Positions 1 through 7,438 of a stretch of 14,209 nucleotides of DNA are shown here, in pieces. The DNA is from JBGTKH01 sp041744735 (lineage in GTDB: Bacteria > Planctomycetota > Planctomycetia > Pirellulales > Pirellulaceae). The position numbers were made by a program, and so were the translations under genes. How positions within the stretch are numbered: position 1 is the first letter of the stretch; each line of letters begins with the position of its first letter. Location: NCBI GenBank assembly GCA_041744735.1, contig JBGTKH010000262.1, positions 1-14,209 on the forward strand, written 5' to 3'. The notes under the pieces were generated by a model, which saw only the letters and a list, made by a program, of their open reading frames with translations, was not told the DNA's origin and did not search any database.

Positions 1-4
1 CCGA

Positions 5-592
5 AGAGGTGCAACGCTAACGTTCGCAGTGAACAGCGTTCCGCGGAATACTCATTCGCCCATCGCCTCTGCTCACCACGCGGGCTCGTCCCCGTGGGAG
101 CCTGTTTGCAAACCAGCACGACGCTCGCGATCAACAATTCCCCGCCACCACGCAGCTCGTCTCCGTGGAGCGATGTTTTCCCGCGCCGCAAACATCGCCC
201 GACCGGGGCAAGCCCGGCCGTGGCGAGCGACTCGCGCTTTTCGTCGCGTGCTGGTTGCCAAACATCGTTCCACGGGGACAAGCCCACGTGGTGACGGGAG
301 AGGTGCAACGCTAACGTTCACAGTGAACAGCGTTCCGCGGAATACTCATTCGCCCATCGCCTCTGCTCACCACGCGGGCTCGTCCCCGTGGGAGCCTGTT
401 TGCAAACCAGCACGACGCCCGCCATCAACCCTTCCCCGCCACCACGGAGCTCGCCTCCGTGGAGCGCTGTTTTCCCGCGCCGCAAACATCGCCCGACCGG
501 GACAAGCCCGGCCGTGGCGGGCGACGCGCGCGTTTCGTCGCGTGCTGGTTGCCAAACATCGTTCCACGGGGACAAGCCCACGTGGTGACGGG
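5..592. repeat. 294-bp tandem duplication made of nested palindromes
   Basis: Two head-to-tail units, 5-298 and 299-592, align without gaps with about a dozen substitutions by eye (about 96 % identity). Each unit is itself a nested inverted repeat. In unit 1 an outer left arm at 82-118 is nearly complementary to 249-285, and an inner left arm at 154-178 is nearly complementary to 190-214. All arms are variants of one motif with the core CTCGTCCCCGTGG followed by TGTTTG. Long open frames cross the units on both strands, but their translation simply repeats with the DNA and shows no protein family, so I call no gene in 1-596. The array ends 4 nt before the stop codon of the CobW-like gene on the minus strand, so that gene would be transcribed into it. 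It may act as a transcript end, or it may be a passive repeat; the sequence does not decide. Confidence 0.9.
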
Positions 593-596
593 AACA

Positions 597-1706
597 TCAA
601 TCGCCGAGCGCTTCCGCAAAGCGATGCGTGGGGACGGGGCGGCCGGGGCGGAAGCTTTGGGTTTGGCGGAAGGTGGGGTGGGCGCGTTGGGCTTGGGCGG
701 CACTGGTGACGGCGGCGTGGACGTGTTCTTGGAGCAGCGCGGGATCGACGGCGACTCGGGCGTTGACGATCACGTCGGCCTGCCGCGTGTGGCAGTCGGA
801 GGCGAGTGACAGTTCGGCGGGCGAGTCGCTGCTGACTAAATTCGCCACACCGTGAAAACCTTCCCAGAGGCCGATCGTTTTCAGGTGCGCGGTTTCGGCG
901 TCGATGGCGGCCAGTGAGACGCGCAGGCGGTTGACGATGTCGACCAGCAGTTCGTCGAGCGAAAATGGATCGGCCGCGGTGACCTGCAGGCTACTGTTGA
1001 GCCAGCCCAGTTCGGCTTCTCCTTCGGCGTAGATATCGTAGTCCAGGTCGAGAATCCGGCGGCCGAAGACTCCCTCTTGGTCGAGCAGTTCCACGAGCGC
1101 CTCGAATCCTTCACCGGTGCGGGCCGACATGCGCACGATTGGCACGCCGGGACATTCGGCGGCGAGCAACTGCGACAGCTCTTCGACTTCCGCCGGTGCG
1201 AGTTCGTCGATGCGGTTGATGATCACGAAGTCGGCCTCTTCAAGCTGCTTGCGAAAGATGTACGCGGCCTTGGGCGAGAAGCCGGAGTGCGGCTCGTTCT
1301 TCAGAATCCGCCGGCCGTGGCTGGGCTTCAGGATCACGCCGTACGGGGCCACGTCGAATTTGTTGTTGAACAATCGCAGCAGCGGCTGCACGACGGTGGC
1401 CACCAGATCGGTGCAGCTTCCCACCGGCTCGGCGATGATCACGTCGGGCCGATTGGCGGCTTCCAGCCTGGCCGCCGTGTCGGTCAGTTCGTTGAAGTTG
1501 CAGCAGAAGCACGCGCCGGCCACTTCGCCCACGTCGAACCCCTGCGAACGCAGCGTGTGCGTGTCGACCAAGTCGGTCGCCTGATCGTTCGTGACGATGC
1601 CGACCTTCAGCCCTTGGTCCTGATAAGTTTTGGCCAGCCGCGCGATGGTGGTGGTTTTCCCCGCGCCTAGAAAACCTCCGATCATGATGAAACGCATGTT
1701 CGACAT
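597..1706 (-). CDS. CobW/P47K-family (COG0523, G3E) GTP-binding protein
   Basis: 369 aa. Members of this family bind GTP and a metal ion and act as cytoplasmic metallochaperones; in planctomycetes they are often labelled 'cobalamin biosynthesis protein P47K'. Visible motifs are the Walker A loop GGFLGAGKTT at residues 10-19, the metal-binding CxCC at C66-F-C-C69, the Walker B-type EPVG at 93-96, and NRID at 164-167 in place of the guanine-specifying NKxD. The C-terminal part is less typical and has no long His-rich metal tail. The ATG at 1704-1706 is preceded by GGAGAAG, five bases upstream, which supports this start. The stop TGA lies 4 nt from the 294-bp repeat array. The gene probably stands alone: a large hairpin separates it from the dehydrogenase upstream. 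Neighbouring genes do not reveal the metal or client. Family assignment is firm, the substrate is unknown. Confidence 0.93.
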   Translation of the reverse strand: MSNMRFIMIGGFLGAGKTTTIARLAKTYQDQGLKVGIVTNDQATDLVDTHTLRSQGFDVGEVAGACFCCNFNELTDTAARLEAANRPDVIIAEPVGSCTDLVATVVQPLLRLFNNKFDVAPYGVILKPSHGRRILKNEPHSGFSPKAAYIFRKQLEEADFVIINRIDELAPAEVEELSQLLAAECPGVPIVRMSARTGEGFEALVELLDQEGVFGRRILDLDYDIYAEGEAELGWLNSSLQVTAADPFSLDELLVDIVNRLRVSLAAIDAETAHLKTIGLWEGFHGVANLVSSDSPAELSLASDCHTRQADVIVNARVAVDPALLQEHVHAAVTSAAQAQRAHPTFRQTQSFRPGRPVPTHRFAEALGD

Positions 1707-1736
1707 AATAACTTCTCCGTTGTTTGCATTGCTATT

Positions 1737-1794
1737 GTAGGATGGACGCCCTCGTCCATCCTGTGGATTGTACGGACGAGGGCGTCCGTCCTAC
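1737..1794. repeat. Palindromic repeat / hairpin between dehydrogenase and CobW-like genes
   Basis: Left arm 1737-1761 (starts GTAGGATGGACGCCC) and right arm 1773-1794 (ends GGCGTCCGTCCTAC) are complementary over about 22 bp with two mismatches, around an 11-nt loop. There is no T-run on either side, so it is not a standard intrinsic terminator, though it lies 29 nt past the dehydrogenase stop and 30 nt before the CobW-like ATG. It is probably a dispersed intergenic repeat. Confidence 0.85.
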
Positions 1795-1822
1795 TTTGGT
1801 TGCAGCCGCGGGCCGCGCCAAG

Positions 1823-2809
1823 TTACGTCGGCGGATTTACCCAGCAGCGCAGTTTTTCGCCGCGCAGACCGGCCAGCAAATTGTCGGCGGCGATCTCGGC
1901 CATGCCGTTGCGGCTGGAGACGGTCGCGCTGGCGATGTGCGGGGCGATCACCCCGTTGGGCAACGTCAGCAGCGGATCGTCCAGCGGAATTGGTTCGGGA
2001 TCGGTCACGTCCAATCCGGCCGCGAAAATATCACCGTCTTTCAGCGCCTGGTACAAGTCGCGCTGATTGTGCAGCGGCCCGCGGGCGCTGTTGATGAATA
2101 CGGCCGTCGTCTTCATCTTTTTAAACGCCGCCGCGTTGAACATGCCTTTGGTGGTCTCGTTCATGTCGGTGTGCACTGAGACAAAATCCGACTCGGCCAG
2201 CAGCGTGTCCAGATCGACTTGCTTAGCACCCAGTTCCCGCTCGGCCTGCTCGTTGCGGAATTTGTCGTGATACAGCACCTGCATATCCCACCCGCCTCGG
2301 CAGCGTTTGGCCATCGCGTAGCCGATCCGCCCCATGCCGACGATGCCGATCGTGCGGCCCAGCAGATCCGCACCGATGTGTCCCAGCGGCTCCCACGTCT
2401 TCCACTTCTTATCGCGAATGTAATCCTGTCCTTCGACAATCCGCCGCGCGGCCGCAATCAACAGTGCGAACGCCATGTCGGCCGTGGCATCGGTCAGCAC
2501 GCCCGGCGTGTTGCCCACCTTGATGCCGCGCCGAGTCGCTTCGGCGATGTCGATGTTGTTATAGCCGACCGCAAAGTTGCTGATCACCTTCAACTGCGGC
2601 CCCGCGGCGTCCATGAACTCCGCGTCGACTTTCTCCGTCAACAGCGTCAATACGCCCTCGCAGCCCGCGATCTTGTTCAGCAGCACATCGCGCGGCGGCG
2701 GCAGCGGCTCGGCCCACACTTCGGCATTGCAGGCCTCAACTATGCGGCTAAGTCCGGCGGCCGGGATTTCTCTCGTGACAAATACCTTCTTACCTTTCAA
2801 ATCTGCCAT
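1823..2809 (-). CDS. D-2-hydroxyacid dehydrogenase, probable glyoxylate/hydroxypyruvate reductase (glycerate dehydrogenase)
   Basis: 328 aa, normal length for the family. It should reduce glyoxylate or hydroxypyruvate to glycolate or D-glycerate with NAD(P)H in the cytoplasm. The split substrate domain carries the family signature VGYNNID at 81-87. The Rossmann loop VGMGRIG at 157-163 binds the cofactor. The catalytic triad is visible as R243 in NSARG, E272 in DPEP and H291 in PHIASAT. The C-terminus folds back to end in VNPP, as in GyaR/GRHPR-type enzymes. The start ATG at 2807-2809 has GGAAAG six bases upstream. A 32-bp palindromic repeat ends 20 nt before the start codon, within the likely leader. 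Phosphoglycerate dehydrogenase is less likely because there is no C-terminal ACT domain. Substrate preference between glyoxylate and hydroxypyruvate is inferred only from family resemblance. Confidence 0.93.
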   Translation of the reverse strand: MADLKGKKVFVTREIPAAGLSRIVEACNAEVWAEPLPPPRDVLLNKIAGCEGVLTLLTEKVDAEFMDAAGPQLKVISNFAVGYNNIDIAEATRRGIKVGNTPGVLTDATADMAFALLIAAARRIVEGQDYIRDKKWKTWEPLGHIGADLLGRTIGIVGMGRIGYAMAKRCRGGWDMQVLYHDKFRNEQAERELGAKQVDLDTLLAESDFVSVHTDMNETTKGMFNAAAFKKMKTTAVFINSARGPLHNQRDLYQALKDGDIFAAGLDVTDPEPIPLDDPLLTLPNGVIAPHIASATVSSRNGMAEIAADNLLAGLRGEKLRCWVNPPT

Positions 2810-2829
2810 GACGATCTTTCCATTTATTT

Positions 2830-2861
2830 GGAGTGCGGCGACTCGTCGCCGCTTTAGGAGT
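2830..2861 (+). repeat. 32-bp palindromic dispersed repeat, copy 1
   Basis: Core GCGGCGAC-TC-GTCGCCGC forms an 8-bp GC-only stem. The full 32 bp are identical, in inverted orientation, to 7179-7210 and differ at only two positions from 6996-7027. Read on the minus strand it lies 20 nt upstream of the dehydrogenase ATG. Confidence 0.92.
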
Positions 2862-2909
2862 TTTCTTTAAGCGCCACAGAGTGCACGGCGACTTCGTATA
2901 ACGCCCGAT

Positions 2910-3554
2910 TCACTCGCCGTACTTGTCCGAAACCGCAAGCAGTTTGCTCAGCGACAGCTTGAAACCGGGCAAGAGCGACGTTTCGTAGCTTTCCTTTTCG
3001 CCCACCGTCTGCTTGACCCAGCGGCTGCCGCGGCGGCTGTAAACTGTCATCAACCGGCGGAAGCGGTCGATGATCCAGTACTCGCGAACGCCCAGGTCGC
3101 GATACTCAACCCGCTTCTCTTCATAGTCGCGCCGTTGGTCGGCCGGCCGCGACGACGGGAATTCAACCACGATCGACGGCACGTCGCGCCGTGCCTTTGG
3201 GCCGCGCGTGCGCGGCCGGCGCCCCAGTCCTGTCCAAATGGCGCGGTCGCAGCGGCGATTCTGCGTGAGCGTCCGCAGATTATGTTCTGGCAATGTCAGA
3301 TCGAGGTTCTCGCCTTCCGCGTGATGTTCCTGGTAGCTCCGCAGCCAGTGGCCCAGTTCTTCATTCGCATCGCGTTCTTCTTCCAGTGGCGGAGGTGTCA
3401 CGACAAGCACTCCGTGGATGAGCTCGTACCGGTAACCCAGCTCGTAGTCGGCCGCTTCAAACTCGTCCAACGTCATCGGCATGCCGGCATCGCGCGGGCC
3501 GAACGGCGTCGCGACATTCTCAGCCGCTTTTGCCTTTGCCGTCACGGTCGCCAT
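2910..3554 (-). CDS. Uma2-family (DUF820) PD-(D/E)XK nuclease-like protein
   Basis: 214 aa. Uma2 proteins share the PD-(D/E)XK nuclease fold and occur in many copies in planctomycetes and cyanobacteria; their cellular role is not settled. Residues seen are YELIHGV at 43-49 near the start of the fold, D103, E131 in VVEF, and K147 with Y151 in the helix after D143, followed by the typical GVREYWIID at 155-163. These match the D...E-x-K catalytic pattern, so the nuclease core looks intact. The ATG at 3552-3554 has GAGG about seven bases upstream. An alanine-rich stretch of about 20 residues precedes the domain. Palindromic repeats lie on both sides, so it is probably transcribed on its own or weakly from the TPR gene upstream. 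No toxin-antitoxin partner is visible next to it. Confidence 0.9.
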   Translation of the reverse strand: MATVTAKAKAAENVATPFGPRDAGMPMTLDEFEAADYELGYRYELIHGVLVVTPPPLEEERDANEELGHWLRSYQEHHAEGENLDLTLPEHNLRTLTQNRRCDRAIWTGLGRRPRTRGPKARRDVPSIVVEFPSSRPADQRRDYEEKRVEYRDLGVREYWIIDRFRRLMTVYSRRGSRWVKQTVGEKESYETSLLPGFKLSLSKLLAVSDKYGE

Positions 3555-3641
3555 ATTGAAGCCTCACAATCCACTTCCCAATTTGCCGCGATACCGGGGT
3601 CATTCTAGCATTGTCAACTGAGCGGCGGAATGAAACCAAAC

Positions 3642-3764
3642 GGGGTCGGGAGTCTTTTTCATGTCGGCTGCAACTCTTTCGGCTCGTAGCGGAATTCGTG
3701 AGAATTCCGAAGTCTCACGACTTCGGCTACGGCATCGGCCGACATGAAAAAGACTCCCGACCCC
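3642..3764. repeat. Cloverleaf-like palindromic element with perfect 27-bp terminal inverted repeats
   Basis: The ends 3642-3668 (GGGGTCGGGAGTC...) and 3738-3764 (...GACTCCCGACCCC) are perfectly complementary over 27 bp. Inside are a short outer pair, GTAGC at 3686-3690 with GCTAC at 3726-3730, and two side-by-side hairpins, GGAATTC-gtga-GAATTCC at 3691-3708 and CGAAGTC-tcac-GACTTCG at 3709-3725. The whole can fold into a three- or four-arm structure. It encodes nothing credible. It lies 8 nt past the stop of the TPR gene. A variant of its right end recurs at about 7510-7540 over the start codon of the SGNH hydrolase. No target-site duplication is obvious. Confidence 0.92.
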
Positions 3765-3772
3765 TTTCGCGC

Positions 3773-4687
3773 TCACGATGCGAGTGACTTTAGCCGCTCG
3801 AGGCGTTGCGGTTCGCTCTCGGCCAGCCACGGGTCTTGCGACAGCTCGGCATAGGCGAGCGCGAAGAACTGTTTGGCTTGCTCGGTGTGACCAAGCGCCA
3901 GATGGCATTCGCCCAACTCTTCCCACACGAAACCGTCTTTGCCGCCGGCCGCTTCGTGTTCTCGCAAGAGCGACTCTTGCCGCAGCAATGCCTCGTCGAT
4001 TCGGCCCAGCGAACGCAGCGCCCGCGCGACGCACCACTTGGCGACCAAGATCGGGCCGGGCTGTCCTTGTTGTTCGCGAAATGCCCGAGCCTTTTCGAAC
4101 AGTTCCAATGCCCTGACATAGTTGCCCTTTTCGTGATAGGTCCAGCCGATGTTGTTCAGCAGTGAACCGAGCCAACGACGTGCAGCTTCGTGCGGCGATG
4201 ATTCAGCCAGCGACAGCGCCCGTTCGTTCCAGCGCAGCGATTCGCCCGCCGGCTCGATGATGCCCATCATGTGCGCCGCGTCGACTGCGAAACCATCTTC
4301 ACCGGCTTGCCGGGCCACTTCCCATGCCTCGAGAAACAGCGGCCGTGCCTGCTCCTTCTGCTGCGACGAATTGAAGACTCGCCCGCGTTCGAGCAAGTAG
4401 CGCACGCGCACGATTGGCGGAGCTTCGTCGAGCTGCGCCGCAACTTGCTCGAGCGTGTGATGCGCCGCCTCGAACTTGCGCTGCAGCCCTTCGGCACGAG
4501 CAATTTGTGTGAGCAATTGCAAGTGGTATGACGGATTCCGCGATGCATCGACGATCGGCAGTAGTTCGCGGAATCGCGATTCGGTCGCCGCCGGATTCGA
4601 GTAATCCCACAGCTTGTCGAAATCCGGCAGTTCGCTTTTGGCTGGCTCTGGGGACACAAACGTCTCCAAGACTCGTGGGCAATTCAT
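3773..4687 (-). CDS. TPR-repeat protein of unknown function
   Basis: 304 aa from the ATG at 4685-4687, which I prefer. An in-frame start at 4813 would add 42 residues but would run over the ribosome site and first codons of the divergent carbamoyltransferase gene, and neither start has a good Shine-Dalgarno. The protein is a chain of helical hairpins. Recognisable TPR units are GSLLNNIGWTYHEKGNYVRA with its continuation, the next repeat around VAKWCVARALRSLGRIDEAL, and a third around VWEELGECHLALGHTEQAKQ. No signal peptide, membrane segment or catalytic motif is seen, so it is probably a cytoplasmic protein-protein interaction scaffold. It is transcribed away from the carbamoyltransferase cassette and shares a short intergenic region with it, so the two may share regulation. 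The product it binds cannot be told. Confidence 0.85.
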   Translation of the reverse strand: MNCPRVLETFVSPEPAKSELPDFDKLWDYSNPAATESRFRELLPIVDASRNPSYHLQLLTQIARAEGLQRKFEAAHHTLEQVAAQLDEAPPIVRVRYLLERGRVFNSSQQKEQARPLFLEAWEVARQAGEDGFAVDAAHMMGIIEPAGESLRWNERALSLAESSPHEAARRWLGSLLNNIGWTYHEKGNYVRALELFEKARAFREQQGQPGPILVAKWCVARALRSLGRIDEALLRQESLLREHEAAGGKDGFVWEELGECHLALGHTEQAKQFFALAYAELSQDPWLAESEPQRLERLKSLAS

Positions 4688-4777
4688 TGGGAACTTGACC
4701 GACCGTTCTCGATTCTGAGCGAAGCTCCGTTCCTTCGCCAGCCGGTTTGGCGTATTTTTGTACTTGGACGTTAAACG

Positions 4778-4782
4778 AGGAG
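4778..4782 (+). promoter_or_regulatory. Shine-Dalgarno AGGAG fixing the GTG start of the carbamoyltransferase
   Basis: AGGAG at 4778-4782 ends 11 nt before the GTG at 4794-4796. The translated family N-terminus ILGISAFYHDAAAA begins two codons after this GTG, and no in-frame ATG precedes it, so the GTG start is well supported. Confidence 0.7.
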
Positions 4783-4793
4783 AGTGATTACAC

Positions 4794-6584
4794 GTGACGG
4801 CGATCTTGGGCATTTCGGCGTTTTATCACGATGCGGCGGCGGCGATCGTTGTCGATGGGCGGATCGTTGCCGCGGCTCAAGAGGAACGCTTCACGCGCAA
4901 GAAGCACGACGCGGATTATCCGGCGCATGCGGTGGACTACTGTCTGCAAGAGGCGGGTCTGAAACCGGCGGACCTCGATTACGTCGGCTTCTATGAAAAA
5001 CCGCTGTTGAAATTCGAGCGGCTGCTGGAAACGTATTTGGCATTCGCGCCCGTCGGACTGCGGTCGTTTGCCCAAGCGATGCCGGTATGGCTCAAGCGAA
5101 AGCTGCATTTGCCGCGCGAGATGCGGCGACGGCTCGGCGGCGGATATCGCAAACGGTTTGTGTTCGCGGAGCATCACGAGTCGCACGCGGCTAGTGCGTT
5201 CTTCCCGTCGCCGTTCGAGGACGCGGCGATTCTGACGGCCGATGGCGTGGGCGAGTGGGCAACCGCGACGCTCGGAGTGGGCGAAGGCCGCGGCGTCCGG
5301 CTCACGCACGAGTTACACTTTCCACACTCGCCGGGCCTGCTGTATTCGGCCTTCACGCAATTCTGCGGCTTTCGCGTGAACAGCGACGAGTACAAACTGA
5401 TGGGCTTGGCGCCGTACGGCGAGCCGACTTTCGTGGACGTAATTCTCGAACACTTGATCGACTTGAAGCCCGACGGTTCGTTTCGGCTCGACCAATCGTA
5501 CTTCAACTATTGCCAGGGACTGAGCATGACGTCGCGAAAGTTCGCACGGCTGTTCGGCGGCCGGGCGCGACAACCCGATGGGCCGATCACGCAGCGCGAC
5601 ATGGATCTTGCCGCGTCGATTCAAAAGGTTGTCGAAGAAATCGTATTGCGAATGGCCCGGCATGTGTACGCAGAGACCAACAAGAAAAACCTGTGCATGG
5701 CCGGCGGAGTAGCATTGAACAGCGTGGTAAACGGTCGGCTGCTGCGTGAAGGGCCGTTTGAAAACATCTGGGTCCAACCGGCAGCCGGCGATGCTGGCGG
5801 GGCGTTGGGTGTGGCGCTGCTGATCTGGCACCAGTTGCTCAACAAGCCGCGTGTTGGCGATCCGTTGGACAGCCAGCGAGGCTCGTTGCTTGGCCCGCGA
5901 TTCGATGACACGGAAGTCGTTGCCGCGCTTGATCGGCACGGCGCCGTTTACCGACGATTCAACGACGACGAGGAACTCTGCCGCGGCGTGGCGTGGTTGA
6001 TCGCCGATGGAAAAATCGTCGGCTGGATGCAAGACCGGATGGAGTTCGGGCCGCGTGCCCTCGGTGCCCGCAGCATTTTGGCCGATGCACGCTGCGACCG
6101 CATGCAGGCGGTGATGAATGAGCGAATCAAATTCCGCGAATCGTTTCGGCCGTTTGCGCCGTCGGTGCTGGAAGAACGAGCCAGCGAGTTCTTCGAATTA
6201 CAGCGGCAGCCGGCTGGTCCATACATGTTGCTCGTCGCGCCGGTGTCTGATAAGAAGCGAATCGAACTCAACGGCCAGCAGCGTGCTGCAACCGGACTTG
6301 AAAAGCTGAACGTCAAGCGATCCGTGATTCCGGCGGTAACACACGTCGATTACTCGGCCCGCGTGCAATTCGTGGATGCCCATCGGCACGGCCGCTATTA
6401 CAAACTGTTGAAATCGTTTGAGGCCTTGACCGGCACGCCGCTGGTGGTGAACACCAGCTTCAACGTCCGCGACGAGCCGATCGTCTGCACGCCCGATGAT
6501 GCCTACCGCTGTTTCATGGCCACCGGTATGGACGTGCTGGTGGTGGAACACTTTGTCCTGATGAAAGACGAACAACCGCGATGA
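4794..6584 (+). CDS. NodU/CmcH-family O-carbamoyltransferase (SxtI-like)
   Basis: 596 aa from a GTG start. The enzyme transfers a carbamoyl group from carbamoyl phosphate to a hydroxyl, via carbamoyl-AMP in studied members such as TobZ. The N-terminal Kae1-like half shows ILGISAFYHDAAAA at 4-17, the metal-binding HHESHAASAFF at 127-137, DGVGEW at 150-155, GLAPYG at 204-209, and the nucleotide-binding MAGGVALN and GDAGGALG at 302-309 and 332-339. The C-terminal YrdC-like half has EFGPRALGARSILADAR at 417-433 and NTSFNVRDEPIVCTP at 553-567. All key motifs are intact and the length is normal. Its stop overlaps the start of the next gene by ATGA, indicating translational coupling. It opens a four-gene cassette with the same order as sxtI-J-K-L. 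The acceptor molecule is unknown; a sugar or envelope component is an inference from the membrane and SGNH partners. Confidence 0.95.
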   Translation: MTAILGISAFYHDAAAAIVVDGRIVAAAQEERFTRKKHDADYPAHAVDYCLQEAGLKPADLDYVGFYEKPLLKFERLLETYLAFAPVGLRSFAQAMPVWLKRKLHLPREMRRRLGGGYRKRFVFAEHHESHAASAFFPSPFEDAAILTADGVGEWATATLGVGEGRGVRLTHELHFPHSPGLLYSAFTQFCGFRVNSDEYKLMGLAPYGEPTFVDVILEHLIDLKPDGSFRLDQSYFNYCQGLSMTSRKFARLFGGRARQPDGPITQRDMDLAASIQKVVEEIVLRMARHVYAETNKKNLCMAGGVALNSVVNGRLLREGPFENIWVQPAAGDAGGALGVALLIWHQLLNKPRVGDPLDSQRGSLLGPRFDDTEVVAALDRHGAVYRRFNDDEELCRGVAWLIADGKIVGWMQDRMEFGPRALGARSILADARCDRMQAVMNERIKFRESFRPFAPSVLEERASEFFELQRQPAGPYMLLVAPVSDKKRIELNGQQRAATGLEKLNVKRSVIPAVTHVDYSARVQFVDAHRHGRYYKLLKSFEALTGTPLVVNTSFNVRDEPIVCTPDDAYRCFMATGMDVLVVEHFVLMKDEQPR

Positions 6585-6991
6585 TCGAAATCAATTGGCA
6601 TCCAAATCGTAAGCAACTCCGCATGTTTGTCATTGTGTTGGTTGCGGCGCTGGCGATCGCTGCCGTCGTCGTCTACCAGAACACGGGGTCGGTTAATATC
6701 GCCGCCGTGGTATTTGCCGCGGGCCTAATCATTGCAGTCATCGGACACTTCTACGAAGGCTTGATCCGAGTGATCTACGTTGCGTGGACGCTGGCTGTGT
6801 TTCCCATAAGCTGGCTAGTTTCGTGGCTTCTCCTGGCCGGGGTATACTATGTAGTAATAACGCCGATCGGCATGATGCGACAATTATTCCGGCGCGATGC
6901 GTTAGGCAAGCGGTTCGACCCGTCTGCCGAATCGTATTGGCGGCGGCGCGCACCGCCGAGCGACGTCGACCGTTACTTTCGACAGTTTTAG
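6581..6991 (+). CDS. SxtJ-like small membrane protein
   Basis: 136 aa, start overlapping the carbamoyltransferase stop by 4 nt (ATGA). Hydrophobic segments lie at about 15-32, 40-55 and 62-96, the last long enough for two passes, so three or four membrane helices are likely. The cytoplasmic-looking tail is basic and ends DPSAESYWRRR (113-123) and YFRQF (132-136). As I recall, a C-terminal SYW...YFRQF pattern is typical of the SxtJ family that accompanies NodU-type carbamoyltransferases in many bacteria. The function is unknown; it may anchor or feed the enzyme at the membrane. The gene is followed 4 nt after its TAG stop by a palindromic repeat. Confidence 0.85.
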   Translation: MIEINWHPNRKQLRMFVIVLVAALAIAAVVVYQNTGSVNIAAVVFAAGLIIAVIGHFYEGLIRVIYVAWTLAVFPISWLVSWLLLAGVYYVVITPIGMMRQLFRRDALGKRFDPSAESYWRRRAPPSDVDRYFRQF

Positions 6992-6995
6992 TTTT

Positions 6996-7027
6996 GGAGT
7001 GCGGCGACTCGTCGCCGCTTTTGGAAT
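6996..7027 (+). repeat. 32-bp palindromic dispersed repeat, copy 2
   Basis: Same element as at 2830-2861 with two mismatches near its right end. It begins 4 nt after the stop codon of the SxtJ-like gene and is inverted relative to copy 3 at 7179-7210. Confidence 0.9.
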
Positions 7028-7056
7028 TTCGGTCGGGACGACCTAGGCGCCGCTCA

Positions 7057-7135
7057 TGAGCCGACGGCGCTAGCCGCGGGCCTTGGTATTGCGGGCTATC
7101 CGGCTGTCGGGCCCGAGGCTAGCGCCTTCGGCTCA
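7057..7135. repeat. Palindromic repeat inside the cassette
   Basis: Left arm 7057-7082 (TGAGCCGACGGCGCTAGCC...) pairs with 7110-7135 (...GGCTAGCGCCTTCGGCTCA) at 24 of 26 positions, around a 27-nt loop. It sits between two inverted copies of the 32-bp repeat, so the whole of 6996-7210 is a nested palindrome without a gene. Confidence 0.88.
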
Positions 7136-7178
7136 CAGTTTTGAAACGGCTTCGAGTAATTGGGGGCCAAAATCCAAG

Positions 7179-7210
7179 ACTCCTAAAGCGGCGACGAGTC
7201 GCCGCACTCC
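7179..7210 (-). repeat. 32-bp palindromic dispersed repeat, copy 3
   Basis: Exact reverse complement of 2830-2861. It ends 2 nt before the ATG of the DUF5989-like gene, so its GC-only hairpin occupies the place where a ribosome-binding site would be. Confidence 0.92.
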
Positions 7211-7212
7211 AC

Positions 7213-7428
7213 ATGGCCGACACAAATAATAACGACGAATCCAAAACGGCCGAATTCGAGCGACGCGCGGCTGAGCCTGAGCCGGGGTTGTTGGCCGAGT
7301 TTCTCGACTTTTTGATTCACAACAAGAAGTGGTGGTTGGCGCCGATTATTATTGTGTTGTTGCTGTTGGGCGCGTTGCTGGTTCTGGCCAGTTCCACTTG
7401 GGCGCCGTTGATTTATCCATTGTTTTGA
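7213..7428 (+). CDS. DUF5989-family small membrane protein (SxtK-like)
   Basis: 71 aa from the ATG at 7213. A TTG start at 7141 would put the repeat into the protein and is rejected. The first 25 residues are polar and acidic. Then come LAEFLDFLIHNKKWWLAPII at 28-47 and a single hydrophobic helix to about residue 60, ending in APLIYPLF. The pattern 'EF..FL..NKKWWL.PI' followed by one helix and a terminal PF/PL-Y-x-LF is what I know for DUF5989, a small family found beside carbamoyltransferases and SxtJ-like proteins. The function is unknown; a membrane subunit of the carbamoylation module is likely. No Shine-Dalgarno is visible because the palindromic repeat ends two bases before the ATG. Confidence 0.85.
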   Translation: MADTNNNDESKTAEFERRAAEPEPGLLAEFLDFLIHNKKWWLAPIIIVLLLLGALLVLASSTWAPLIYPLF

Positions 7429-7438
7429 ATGCCCCGTA

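Noticed and set aside
5..592. Possible CRISPR array
   Set aside because: Only two 294-bp units, internally palindromic, without regular short repeats, unique spacers or cas genes.
29..709. Open frame of 226 codons across the left repeats, with others on both strands
   Set aside because: Its product merely repeats with the 294-bp DNA unit, several frames are open at once, and it overlaps the end of the CobW-like gene. No family is recognisable.
3600..4175. Minus-strand open frame of 191 codons overlapping the TPR gene and the cloverleaf element
   Set aside because: It is in another frame of the same strand, rich in Arg and Ala, and runs through the palindromic element; the TPR frame has clear repeat structure.
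4688..4813. Longer start of the TPR gene
   Set aside because: It would overlap the ribosome site and first codons of the divergent carbamoyltransferase, and the added residues show no TPR or signal features.
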